64,000 nucleotides of DNA from assembly GCA_913031125.1 (NCBI GenBank), contig CAJWFK010000004.1, forward strand, positions 45,471 to 109,470. The letters are read 5' to 3'. The notes beneath the pieces were generated by a model. That model was not told the origin of the DNA. It did not search any database and worked only from the letters and a program-made list of their open reading frames with translations. Each line of letters starts with the position of its first letter. Position 1 is the stretch's first letter. Made by a program: the position numbers and the translations under genes. The DNA is from an uncultured Woeseia sp. (GTDB lineage Bacteria; Pseudomonadota; Gammaproteobacteria; Steroidobacterales; Woeseiaceae). Of the stretch, positions 56,567 through 64,000 are shown one piece after another.

Positions 56567-56720
56567 TTCTGTATTCCCTATAAACGGCAGCATCCTGAGT
56601 TTAGGGAAACGTCCTAGGCATTACAAAATACGGCGGTATCATCCTGTATTAGGGTCTTTAGGTAAGGAGGCTGGGAATAGCATATATTTGCATAGGTTTA
56701 GCGGTGATAATGTTTAGGTG

Positions 56721-57884
56721 ATGAGTAATAAGAAGCTAATAGACAAAAAGACGGGTTTCGACGTAAACGAAGATTTTTACCGCTTTGAGCAGCGTTACGA
56801 TGTTTTCTGCCGCTCGGATTGGGACCCTGAAGTCAAGAGTAAGAAGGCAAGCGAGTTTTTTGCTGGGTACCACATGCCAAATGCCCGTGGGCGCAAGGCG
56901 GATGGTTTCGGGAGAAAAGATTATGCACTGCGCAACGCTGCCTGGCATGTCAGTAACGTTATACGCGATCTTAGGCGTGAAACTGACGACCGTAAGGAAG
57001 GCTTCCTGGATACATTCACCGCTCATGAGGATGGCTGGCCAGAACCTTATCCTTTCGAATCAGCAGACGCCGCAAGTCAAAATTTAAAGCGCGCAGCAGA
57101 TGTTATTGGTGCTGGTTTGATGGGGGTTTGCGAATATGATGAACGCTGGGTATATAGTGCCCGTTATAGTGAAAAGACTCAGCAATCGAAGCCAATAGAC
57201 ATACCTGACGATTTACCCAGAGTTATTGTTATTGGGGAGCCGATGGACTTCGGTCTAACAGCGACTGTTCCATCCGCACTGTCCGGTTCCGCAACAGGCA
57301 TGGGATATACGCACGATACCTTTGTATTGCTTACTCTGGCGCAATATATCCGTAATTTGGGTTACCGAGCGGTCGCTTCAATGAATGACTCTGCCCTTGC
57401 AATTCCACTTGCAGTGCAGGCAGGTTTGGGTGAAGTAGGACGACACAGCTTGCTGATTACTGAGGAGTATGGCCCGCGTCTGCGGTTAGGAAAAATTTTT
57501 ACTGATATGCCGCTCACTATTAATGATCCGAAACGGTTTGGGGTCAAAGAGTTTTGTGATATTTGCCAACGTTGCAGCAGTGCTTGTCCCCCCAAAGCAA
57601 TCCCCTCTGGCGAGCCATCTCGCGAAGCCTACAGTGTTTCTAATTTAAAAGGTGTGCTCCGCTGGACGACATGGGCGGAGAAATGCTTTAAGTTTTGGGT
57701 TGGCCAGAACTCAGATTGTTCTATATGTATCAGGGTATGTCCGTACAATCGTGACTTTACAAAATGGTATAACCGAGTCTGGCGCCGTCTGGCTGGCACA
57801 AGGCTTCGCCGGCTCATGCTGCGACTTGATTATTGGCTGATTAATCGAGAGCGTCATTCATCATCTCGTTGGTGGAGTACTTAA
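56721..57884 (+). CDS. Reductive-dehalogenase-like Fe-S/corrinoid protein
   Basis: A 387-residue protein. Two [4Fe-4S] clusters near the C-terminus match the RdhA pattern: CDICQRCSSACP (Cys279, 282, 285, 289) and Cys322 plus CSICIRVCP (Cys333, 336, 340). Upstream domain has NDSALAIPLAVQAGLGEVGRHSLLIT, resembling the corrinoid-binding core shared with epoxyqueuosine reductase. There is no Tat signal and no RdhB anchor. It could be a cytosolic dehalogenase or a related reductase. GTG 56718 directly precedes ATG 56721, which I use. Confidence 0.85.
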   Translation: MSNKKLIDKKTGFDVNEDFYRFEQRYDVFCRSDWDPEVKSKKASEFFAGYHMPNARGRKADGFGRKDYALRNAAWHVSNVIRDLRRETDDRKEGFLDTFTAHEDGWPEPYPFESADAASQNLKRAADVIGAGLMGVCEYDERWVYSARYSEKTQQSKPIDIPDDLPRVIVIGEPMDFGLTATVPSALSGSATGMGYTHDTFVLLTLAQYIRNLGYRAVASMNDSALAIPLAVQAGLGEVGRHSLLITEEYGPRLRLGKIFTDMPLTINDPKRFGVKEFCDICQRCSSACPPKAIPSGEPSREAYSVSNLKGVLRWTTWAEKCFKFWVGQNSDCSICIRVCPYNRDFTKWYNRVWRRLAGTRLRRLMLRLDYWLINRERHSSSRWWST

Positions 57885-57964
57885 CGCGACCAAGATGGTT
57901 CAGGGTCCTATGTTTGGCTTTGTGGTGATACCATTTCCAAGCACTCGCTATGGATACTTAGAAA

Positions 57965-59176
57965 ATGTTTGAACAACTTGGCACGATGCACGCTCTTCTG
58001 CCGACGGGCCTGGGCTTGCTAGCCCTACTAGTGGCCGCGGTCATCATTGATTTGATCGTCAAACGCATTTTGATCCGTGCTGTCCGCGCGTTAGCTAAAC
58101 GATCCAGTACCGGCTGGGATGATGCCTTGGTTGCGCACAACGTCTTCGGTCGACTCGTCCAGGTTGTGCCGGCGCTGATTGTATTTGTTGGGGTGCCGTT
58201 CGTCCCCGATTTTCCGGAAGCGGGTGTACAGCTCATACGTAATGTAGCTATGGGCTACATGGTGTTGATGTTGACACTAGCGCTCACTGCTATGTTGAGT
58301 GCTGCACATACGATCTATGCGGCTACACCAATAGCAAAGGAACGTCCGCTTAAGGGATTCGTACAGCTTGTGCAGATCATCGTATGGCTATTTGGTGGCG
58401 TGCTGATTATCTCGGCATTGCTGGATCGGTCACCATTGCTGCTGCTCAGCGGTTTTGGTGCGATGACCGCTATCCTGTTGTTGGTGTTCAAGGATACGAT
58501 CCTCTCACTGGTTGCCAGTGTGCAGCTAACAGCTCAGGACATGGTCCGCGTGGGCGACTGGATCGAGATGCCACAGTTTGGTGCCGACGGTGATGTAGTT
58601 GATGTGCAGCTCCACACCGTCAAGGTGCAGAATTGGGACAAAACGCTCACCACGATTCCGACCCATAGGTTAATCACTGATTCGTTCAAGAATTGGCGCG
58701 GCATGTCACAGGCGGGAGCTCGGCGGATCAAGCGCGCCATTTATATTGATGTGTCTACGATCCGTATACAGGCGCAAGATGAAGTTGATCATTTCATGCG
58801 TTTTGCGCTACTCAAGGACTACATTAAGAACAAGGAACAGGAGTTGGCTGACTATAACGCAGGTCTCGTGAATGCCGTGGACGCCGAAGTAAATAGGCGG
58901 CGGCTGACGAATATAGGTACCTTTCGCGCTTACGCATACAATTACCTAAAAAATCACCCGAAGATCCACGGAAGTATGACGCTAATTGTTCGTCAGCTAG
59001 CCCCGGGAGCTGAGGGACTGCCATTGGAAATTTACTGTTTCACGAACACCACCGAATGGGCCGTTTATGAAGACATCCAATCGGATATCTTCGATCACCT
59101 GCTCGCCATCGTGCCGGAATTCGGGTTACGGCTTTACCAGAAGCCGGCAGGTACCGATTTGGTGAATCTCAAATAA
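57965..59176 (+). CDS. MscS-family mechanosensitive channel (YbdG-like)
   Basis: A 403-residue inner-membrane channel. Five N-terminal helices are followed by the MscS pore-like segment LLLLSGFGAMTAILLLVFKDTILSLVASVQ and the cytoplasmic beta domain (VRVGDWIEMPQFGADGDVVDVQLHTVKVQNWDKTL). This length and pattern resembles YbdG/MscM of E. coli. It releases solutes on osmotic downshift. The next gene begins 10 bases later, an unusual pairing with an exported esterase-like protein. Confidence 0.9.
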   Translation: MFEQLGTMHALLPTGLGLLALLVAAVIIDLIVKRILIRAVRALAKRSSTGWDDALVAHNVFGRLVQVVPALIVFVGVPFVPDFPEAGVQLIRNVAMGYMVLMLTLALTAMLSAAHTIYAATPIAKERPLKGFVQLVQIIVWLFGGVLIISALLDRSPLLLLSGFGAMTAILLLVFKDTILSLVASVQLTAQDMVRVGDWIEMPQFGADGDVVDVQLHTVKVQNWDKTLTTIPTHRLITDSFKNWRGMSQAGARRIKRAIYIDVSTIRIQAQDEVDHFMRFALLKDYIKNKEQELADYNAGLVNAVDAEVNRRRLTNIGTFRAYAYNYLKNHPKIHGSMTLIVRQLAPGAEGLPLEIYCFTNTTEWAVYEDIQSDIFDHLLAIVPEFGLRLYQKPAGTDLVNLK

Positions 59177-59186
59177 ATTTTTCGGA

Positions 59187-60092
59187 GTGAAAAATATGCG
59201 ACGAACCTTCTCTGTATTATTGCTGTTCGTGTTTATGTCCACACCGGTTCTGACTCAAGATAAGGTCGAGTTACTGACCGAAGAAGACCTGGTAAGTTTC
59301 GATAACCCACCGGCTGATACACGTATCAAATATGGCGATGACCCTCTTCAGTTCGGGGACTTGCGGGTGCCTGAGGGGGATGGTCCTCACCCGGTGGCCA
59401 TTTTTATTCATGGCGGCTGCTGGCTGGCTGAATATGATATTTCGCACACCAATAAGATTGCTGCGGCCTTAGCACGTAACGGTATCGCCACATGGTCACT
59501 GGAGTATCGGCGGGTCGGAAACGACGGCGGTGGCTGGCCTGGTACGTTTCTAGACATCGGTTATGGCGCTGATCATTTACGTTCATTAGCCGACTTATAC
59601 AATCTCGATCTTGGCCGCGTGATTACAATGGGTCATTCCGCTGGTGGCCACTTGGCAATATGGCTTGCGGCCCGCTTAACAATCCCCGACGCATCAGAAA
59701 TTAGTCCTGAACACCCCATACCTATAGGCGGAGTTCTGGCTCTTACCCCAGCGCCTGATCTTGGGGGGCTGCACGAACAACAGGTTTGTGGGTATGTTAT
59801 TGACGGTTTGATGGGCGGATCGCCCGAACAATATCCGGAACGCTATAGGTGGGGAGACCCCATGCAGCTTTCCGTTGAGGGTGTGCCGCAGATTATCATC
59901 GTAGGCAAGTACGACAATGATTGGACACCCTCAGGATTAGCATATTTTAACGTTGCAGAAGAGCGTGGAGACAATATCAGATTAATCGAAGCAACAGAGT
60001 CGGGCCATTTCGAAGTCATTGACCCTGATTCAAGTACCTGGAATATTGTACTCGATGCGGCCTGGGGGTTACTTCAGAGCGGGATGCCCTGA
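59187..60092 (+). CDS. Exported alpha/beta hydrolase
   Basis: A 301-residue secreted or periplasmic hydrolase. Signal peptide MRRTFSVLLLFVFMSTPVLT. Oxyanion motif HGGCW near residue 74, nucleophile GHSAGG near 150, acid in GKYDNDWTPSG and His in ESGHFEVIDP. The HGG and GHSAGGH arrangement is like the BD-FAE/kynurenine-formamidase-like esterases. Substrate unknown. It is convergent with the haloalkane dehalogenase gene, 8 bases apart. Confidence 0.9.
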   Translation: MKNMRRTFSVLLLFVFMSTPVLTQDKVELLTEEDLVSFDNPPADTRIKYGDDPLQFGDLRVPEGDGPHPVAIFIHGGCWLAEYDISHTNKIAAALARNGIATWSLEYRRVGNDGGGWPGTFLDIGYGADHLRSLADLYNLDLGRVITMGHSAGGHLAIWLAARLTIPDASEISPEHPIPIGGVLALTPAPDLGGLHEQQVCGYVIDGLMGGSPEQYPERYRWGDPMQLSVEGVPQIIIVGKYDNDWTPSGLAYFNVAEERGDNIRLIEATESGHFEVIDPDSSTWNIVLDAAWGLLQSGMP

Positions 60093-60100
60093 TACAAAGG

Positions 60101-61198
60101 TCAGGGTGTCTCTGTTGCATCTTTCTTCTTAATAAAATTAATAAGAATTTTTGATAGCTCCTCGGAACGATTCCATTGATAAAAATGACCTCCACCAATA
60201 TGCGGCGCACTCTTAGCATTAGGCGCCATTCTCAGGACATCACTTTCTATGCCATTAGTAACAGGATCGTCCCCGGCAAATACAGATAAAAAGGGCTTGT
60301 CTGAGGTCTTAAAGAACGCCCTAGCGGATTTTTGTGCTTCTAGAGAAGCATCTGGCAAAATTGGTACATGGCTTGGCATAGCCCTTGGGCCCATTTTGTA
60401 TGAGGGATCAGGGAAGGGCGCTTCATAAGCCCTGATAATGTCAGAAGAAAAAGGCGAGACTTTTTCTAATCCCATTCTTTGCAACAAATAATGAGCTGCA
60501 TCAACACGCCTAGATCTTTTTTCCATCTGAAAAGAACAAAGAACGCCGATAGGTAAATTAACAGTCTCCCAACAAAATTTTTGCCAATACATAAATTTTA
60601 AAGCCGGGTGAAAGTTTGACTTAGTGCTGTGTTCTCTGCCCATTTTTCGTAACTGTTTTGCCACAGAAAATAGAGTTAGTTTTCTTTTGTCTTCCCGAAA
60701 AAGCTTCACCTTCTCTAATATCTCTTGTGAAACATTAGGATTATATGGTAAACCACTATTTCCAATAGATATTTTTAAAAAACGATCAGGTTCTTCAGTG
60801 ATCATTCGGAGTCCAATCAATCCGCCCCAATCTTGCCCAAAGAAGCTAAGATCCTTGAAATTATTCTGCTTTAACCATTGAGTCATCCAATCAACTTGGT
60901 GCTGATAACTATAGTCTTCTCGTGACGCCGGTTTATCTGATTTCCCATAACCAGGAAGATCAGGCGCAATAACCCTTATGCCACCAGCGGCTAGATGTGG
61001 AATCATTTTTGAATACAGGTAACTCCAGACTGGTTGCCCATGCATGGCAAGCAGCACAGGACCATCCTTAGGCCCCTCATCAATATGATGGATTCTCAGA
61101 TCAGAATGATCATGAGTTTTAATAGTTGTGTAGTGCGGTTCGAACGGATACCCCTTAATATTTTCAAATCGCTCATCAGGTGTTCTTAATATTTTCAT
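60101..61198 (-). CDS. Haloalkane dehalogenase-like alpha/beta hydrolase
   Basis: A 365-residue protein of the HLD-I type. HGQPVWSYLY (residues 53-62) replaces the usual HGEPxWSYLYR, with Gln for Glu. Nucleophile Asp123 is in GQDWGG, with the halide-binding Trp124. The acid is likely the Asp in FAGDDPVTNG and the His is in GGGHFYQWN near the end. The cap region (about 155-285) is longer than usual, which explains the length. The gene is more AT-rich than its neighbours, so recent transfer is possible. Related epoxide or ester hydrolase activity cannot be excluded. Confidence 0.88.
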   Translation of the reverse strand: MKILRTPDERFENIKGYPFEPHYTTIKTHDHSDLRIHHIDEGPKDGPVLLAMHGQPVWSYLYSKMIPHLAAGGIRVIAPDLPGYGKSDKPASREDYSYQHQVDWMTQWLKQNNFKDLSFFGQDWGGLIGLRMITEEPDRFLKISIGNSGLPYNPNVSQEILEKVKLFREDKRKLTLFSVAKQLRKMGREHSTKSNFHPALKFMYWQKFCWETVNLPIGVLCSFQMEKRSRRVDAAHYLLQRMGLEKVSPFSSDIIRAYEAPFPDPSYKMGPRAMPSHVPILPDASLEAQKSARAFFKTSDKPFLSVFAGDDPVTNGIESDVLRMAPNAKSAPHIGGGHFYQWNRSEELSKILINFIKKKDATETP

Positions 61199-61330
61199 TT
61201 AAAGTCTTTTTAAATTTTGTTTGGGCAGTATATATACTTCTACTTTCATCTCTTAGGGATTAGGAGAATGAGGCCACTTTTCAGAGACAGCATATTTTTT
61301 AGTTATTCATGACACGAGAGAAAATAAATA

Positions 61331-62296
61331 ATGCCAAAAATACTCACACTCCACGAAATAAAAAATCAGATTGACGTTCCGAAAATGATTCAAGCCATCG
61401 AAGACGGTTTCGTTCTGTATTCCGAAGATAAGGTTGTCGTCCCGCCCGTAGGATTTCTGAATTTCCAGGAACCGCCGGGTGACGTTCATATCAAATATGG
61501 CTATGTCAAAAATGACGATGTTTATGTGCTGAAAGTGGCCTCTGGCTTTTCCGATAATGAAAAGCTCGGCGTGCCGTTTGCCGACGGCGTAATCCTGGTA
61601 TTTAGCCAGAAAACTGGACACTTGGAACTGATTCTTCATGATGAATGCTGGCTCACTGATATGCGAACGGCTGCGGCCGGCGCTGTCGTTGCCCGTCACC
61701 TGGCGCCGCGGAATGTCAGTGGCATCGGAATTATTGGTACGGGTGGGCAAGCCAGAATGCAGCTGGAGTTATTGAAAGGTATTGTCGATTGCCAACAATG
61801 TTTTGTCTGGGGTCGGGACGCCGGTAAGGTTACAAAAACTATCTCTGATCTGAGGGAAAACTTAACGATTCAGGACTGGGGCCTGCAAATAGAAGCGGCG
61901 GGGTCCGTCGACGAACTAGCGACAAAGTGTAATCTGATTGTTACAACAACGTCCGCAAAGGAAGAACTTGTCCTTGCCGATCACATTCAAGAGGGCACCC
62001 ACATCACAGCTATGGGATCGGACGACCACGGCAAGCAGGAACTCGAGGCCGCGCTGCTGGGAAAAGCAGACCTTGTTGTGGCGGATAGTATTTCGCAATG
62101 TGTCGATCACGGTGAATGCTTTCATGCGGTTAAGGATGGCTCGGTCGACGAAGAATCTATTCTTGAGCTCGGTAACGTAATCAAAGAGCCGATGTTAGGT
62201 CGATCGAATGATAAGGAAATTACGGTGGCGGACCTGACGGGGATAGCCATTCAGGATATACAGATAGCCAAGATGGCAAGCGGAATTGGTGGCTGA
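61331..62296 (+). CDS. Ornithine cyclodeaminase/mu-crystallin family protein
   Basis: A 321-residue NAD(P)-binding protein. The dinucleotide motif is IGIIGTGGQARMQLELLKGI near residue 138, and the family's catalytic segment is DMRTAAAGAVVARHLAPRN. Members include ornithine cyclodeaminase, ectoine-pathway EutC, lysine cyclodeaminase and ketimine reductases; the substrate here cannot be told. It is divergent from the haloalkane dehalogenase, with 132 bases between starts. Confidence 0.88.
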   Translation: MPKILTLHEIKNQIDVPKMIQAIEDGFVLYSEDKVVVPPVGFLNFQEPPGDVHIKYGYVKNDDVYVLKVASGFSDNEKLGVPFADGVILVFSQKTGHLELILHDECWLTDMRTAAAGAVVARHLAPRNVSGIGIIGTGGQARMQLELLKGIVDCQQCFVWGRDAGKVTKTISDLRENLTIQDWGLQIEAAGSVDELATKCNLIVTTTSAKEELVLADHIQEGTHITAMGSDDHGKQELEAALLGKADLVVADSISQCVDHGECFHAVKDGSVDEESILELGNVIKEPMLGRSNDKEITVADLTGIAIQDIQIAKMASGIGG

Positions 62297-62367
62297 AAGC
62301 GAAAGACAGGTAAGATTCCGGCGGCAAATGGCTAGGACTTTTTGGCTTTCTGATATATTGGTGCGAT

Positions 62368-63300
62368 ATGAAGAATGATTTTAGAGTTACTACCCCATTA
62401 TTGCTGATAGTTTGGCTTGCCTTGAGCCTGCCTGTCTACGCACAAGACATTGATATTGCAATTGTTGGTGGTACGAGTTTTGGCTATCCACCGGACTTTG
62501 GCAAAGATCTCGTAGAAATCGACAGGACTTTCACAGTAACAACCGAAGTAGGTGAAAGTCCGCCTATTTATCAGATGAATTACAGCGGGACATCTTTTTA
62601 TTACGTGCAAATGCATGGCGTGGAAAATAGACCGTTGGAGGAACCTGACGGGTGGCATTTTGTTCGCACCTGGGCCGCGCTTTACAAGTTAGGTGTTAAG
62701 TTCGCTTTTGGTGGTGCAACGAATGGGGGTATCGATCCAGCTTATGAAATTGGCGACATGATTGTCGCTCATGACATGATCACTCTAAATAGTCATCGAC
62801 CGCAAAATATATTGCGTGCGTCAGGTATCAGTCGCCCAGGAATATTTCCCAATTTTGAACAACCGTTTAGCGTAGAACTCCGGAAACTACTAATTGATAT
62901 CGCTAATACAAAGTATCCGGGTAGGGTCTATGAAAGTGGTGTCTTTATCCAGGATGATCCTGGTCGGTTCGAAACACCAGCCGAGATTCGGATGATGCGG
63001 ATAATGGGTGCTGATCATGTGAGTCATAATGTGGGCACAGAAGCGACCTATGCACGGCAACTTGGTATTCATTTTGCCGTACTCAATTCCATATCAAATC
63101 CGGCTAATGGCGTACGTCCATATGAATACGAGGATATGCAAAATGGCGTGCAGGAAATCGCCGCTTATGCAGTTCCTATAGTGCTCGAAGCTGTTTTAAG
63201 AATTGATGAAATTCGTGATGAAATAGATCCTGATTCAGCAGGTAAAAGTTACGAAGGCACTTATACGAACCCCAAGCGTGGTGGCCAGGAAAAAGAGTGA
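62368..63300 (+). CDS. Exported purine nucleoside/MTA phosphorylase-like protein
   Basis: A 310-residue protein with a clear signal peptide (VTTPLLLIVWLALSLPVYAQ). The mature protein begins DIDIAIVGGTSFG, like MTAP/PNP N-termini, then KFAFGGATNGGIDPAYEIGDMIVAHDMI, and RFETPAEIRMMRIMGADHVSHNVGTEA, which aligns with the MTAP block [21 protein letters not shown]. The family is normally cytosolic, so export is unusual. Glycine-rich phosphate loop is only partly kept. Function unproven. Confidence 0.82.
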   Translation: MKNDFRVTTPLLLIVWLALSLPVYAQDIDIAIVGGTSFGYPPDFGKDLVEIDRTFTVTTEVGESPPIYQMNYSGTSFYYVQMHGVENRPLEEPDGWHFVRTWAALYKLGVKFAFGGATNGGIDPAYEIGDMIVAHDMITLNSHRPQNILRASGISRPGIFPNFEQPFSVELRKLLIDIANTKYPGRVYESGVFIQDDPGRFETPAEIRMMRIMGADHVSHNVGTEATYARQLGIHFAVLNSISNPANGVRPYEYEDMQNGVQEIAAYAVPIVLEAVLRIDEIRDEIDPDSAGKSYEGTYTNPKRGGQEKE

Positions 63301-63326
63301 CAGCAGACTTGTTTTGGGGGTTTTGT

Positions 63327-64000
63327 CTACGCCCAAAATACAGAGAATCGTTCTAAGGTCCACATCGTTGTGATACCACCAATAACGAATGCAACTGGTT
63401 TCTCCAGATGCCGCATAAATTGAGCTAGTTGAACTTCGCCTGACACTTGAGATTGGTCAGCGGCCCTAAGCAAGGCCATTACAATCCAGGACAAAAGCAC
63501 AATCAGGGCGACAAACAGTATTTGACCAATCTCCACCCCTGCATTGAAGGCCAGCAAAGCCGCAGGAACCTCGGATTGTGGCAACCCTATCTCACCTAAA
63601 GCAGAGGCAAAACCAAATCCATGCAACAAGCCAAACGAACCGGACACCGCAATAGGGTATCGCCAAGTCAGCGTATCTCTTCTTTTTAATGCAATCTCCC
63701 GTGCCAGGAACACGATCGATAGTGCAATTGTGGCTTCAATTGGAGGGATGGGTAATTTCACCACCTCCAAAGCTGCCAAAGACAGGGTGATGGAGTGTGC
63801 AATCGTGAAACCCGTAATCGTGATTAGAATTCGCCTGGCGGTCCTTGCGATTAGGACCAGACAGGCAACAAACAGTAGATGATCAAGCCCTTCAAGGATG
63901 TGCTCGATACCGAAGACGGTATAAGTGCGAGCAACCTCCATACGAGTAGGTGTTTCAGCGACCACAAATGATGGGTTGGCAGCCCCTAAACGTTCAATGA
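63327..64000 (-). CDS. HupE/UreJ-like membrane protein (partial, N-terminus beyond right edge)
   Basis: Membrane part of a HupE/UreJ-2-type protein. Motifs are the FGIEHILEGLDHLLF first helix, TIAHSITLSLAAL and LLHGFGFASALGE, and the family's acidic/His residues in helices are kept, suggesting metal (Ni/Co) or a related permease function. The frame stays open to the right edge (63965 GTG is not the true start), with NPSFVVAETPTRM reading upstream, so an exported N-terminal domain is probably cut off. Confidence 0.82.
   Translation of the reverse strand, partial: IERLGAANPSFVVAETPTRMEVARTYTVFGIEHILEGLDHLLFVACLVLIARTARRILITITGFTIAHSITLSLAALEVVKLPIPPIEATIALSIVFLAREIALKRRDTLTWRYPIAVSGSFGLLHGFGFASALGEIGLPQSEVPAALLAFNAGVEIGQILFVALIVLLSWIVMALLRAADQSQVSGEVQLAQFMRHLEKPVAFVIGGITTMWTLERFSVFWA

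Noticed and set aside
1..64000. CRISPR arrays, tRNA or rRNA genes, IS elements and integrases
   Set aside because: No regular direct repeats, no cloverleaf-like CCA-ended sequences noticed and no transposase-like frames were found by eye.

Overview
The window reads as a chromosomal segment of a gammaproteobacterium, probably a marine or otherwise free-living one. Evidence for this is the order of housekeeping genes: nth/RnfB-like ferredoxin/metG, mrp-dcd, purM-purN with a divergent DUF2066 gene, PerM-hda, wrbA-arsC, acylphosphatase, proS, and pepA-holC-valS divergent from lptF-lptG. I recall much the same order from Pseudomonas-type genomes. Base composition is mixed. GTG and TTG starts are common. 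No rRNA, tRNA, CRISPR array, transposase or integrase was seen, and no gene-free stretch exceeds 300 bases.

Region 1 (1-33.5 kb) is mostly core genome. DNA repair and electron transfer (nth, RnfB-like) follow metG. Between metG and mrp, usually near neighbours, lie two PilT-family twitching ATPases and a large HEAT-repeat Ser/Thr protein kinase. mrp-dcd, purine synthesis (purM-purN), a CDP-alcohol phosphatidyltransferase, a PerM-type permease and Hda come next. Then come WrbA, an ArsC-like reductase, small envelope proteins, acylphosphatase, a lytic transglycosylase and ProRS. A phosphatidylserine-decarboxylase-like membrane protein without its catalytic residues precedes uracil-DNA glycosylase, RimI and RF3. 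ValRS, Pol III chi and PepA face away from the LPS-export permeases LptF and LptG. RDD, an NTT-like/MFS transporter, MAPEG and three small uncharacterised proteins close the core part.

Region 2 (33.5-64 kb) is an accessory catabolic region rich in exported hydrolases: S10 carboxypeptidase, beta-lactamase-fold lipoprotein, N-acyl-D-amino-acid deacylase lipoprotein, S9 peptidase, M28 aminopeptidase lipoprotein, exported M20 amidohydrolase, cupin and alpha/beta hydrolase. A five-gene minus-strand cluster encodes an exported amidohydrolase, a Rieske oxygenase, an MFS carrier, diaminopropionate ammonia-lyase and a Tat-type FAD amino-acid oxidase. The layout suggests import and breakdown of unusual amino acids (D-, N-acyl, N-methyl or N-carbamoyl forms). 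An agmatinase-family enzyme with a DUF819 membrane protein, a reductive-dehalogenase-like protein, a haloalkane dehalogenase, an ornithine cyclodeaminase homologue and an exported nucleoside-phosphorylase-like protein complete it. A HupE/UreJ-type gene runs off the right end.

The stretch 40.4-44.7 kb carries three apparent lesions: an orphan Tat signal peptide, an in-frame amber codon in the M28 gene, and a Tat signal peptide lacking any ATG/GTG/TTG start. The most unusual items are the HEAT-kinase/PilT locus, the Rieske/DpaL/FAD cluster, the RdhA-like plus haloalkane dehalogenase pair, the exported phosphorylase and the decarboxylase-like pseudoenzyme.
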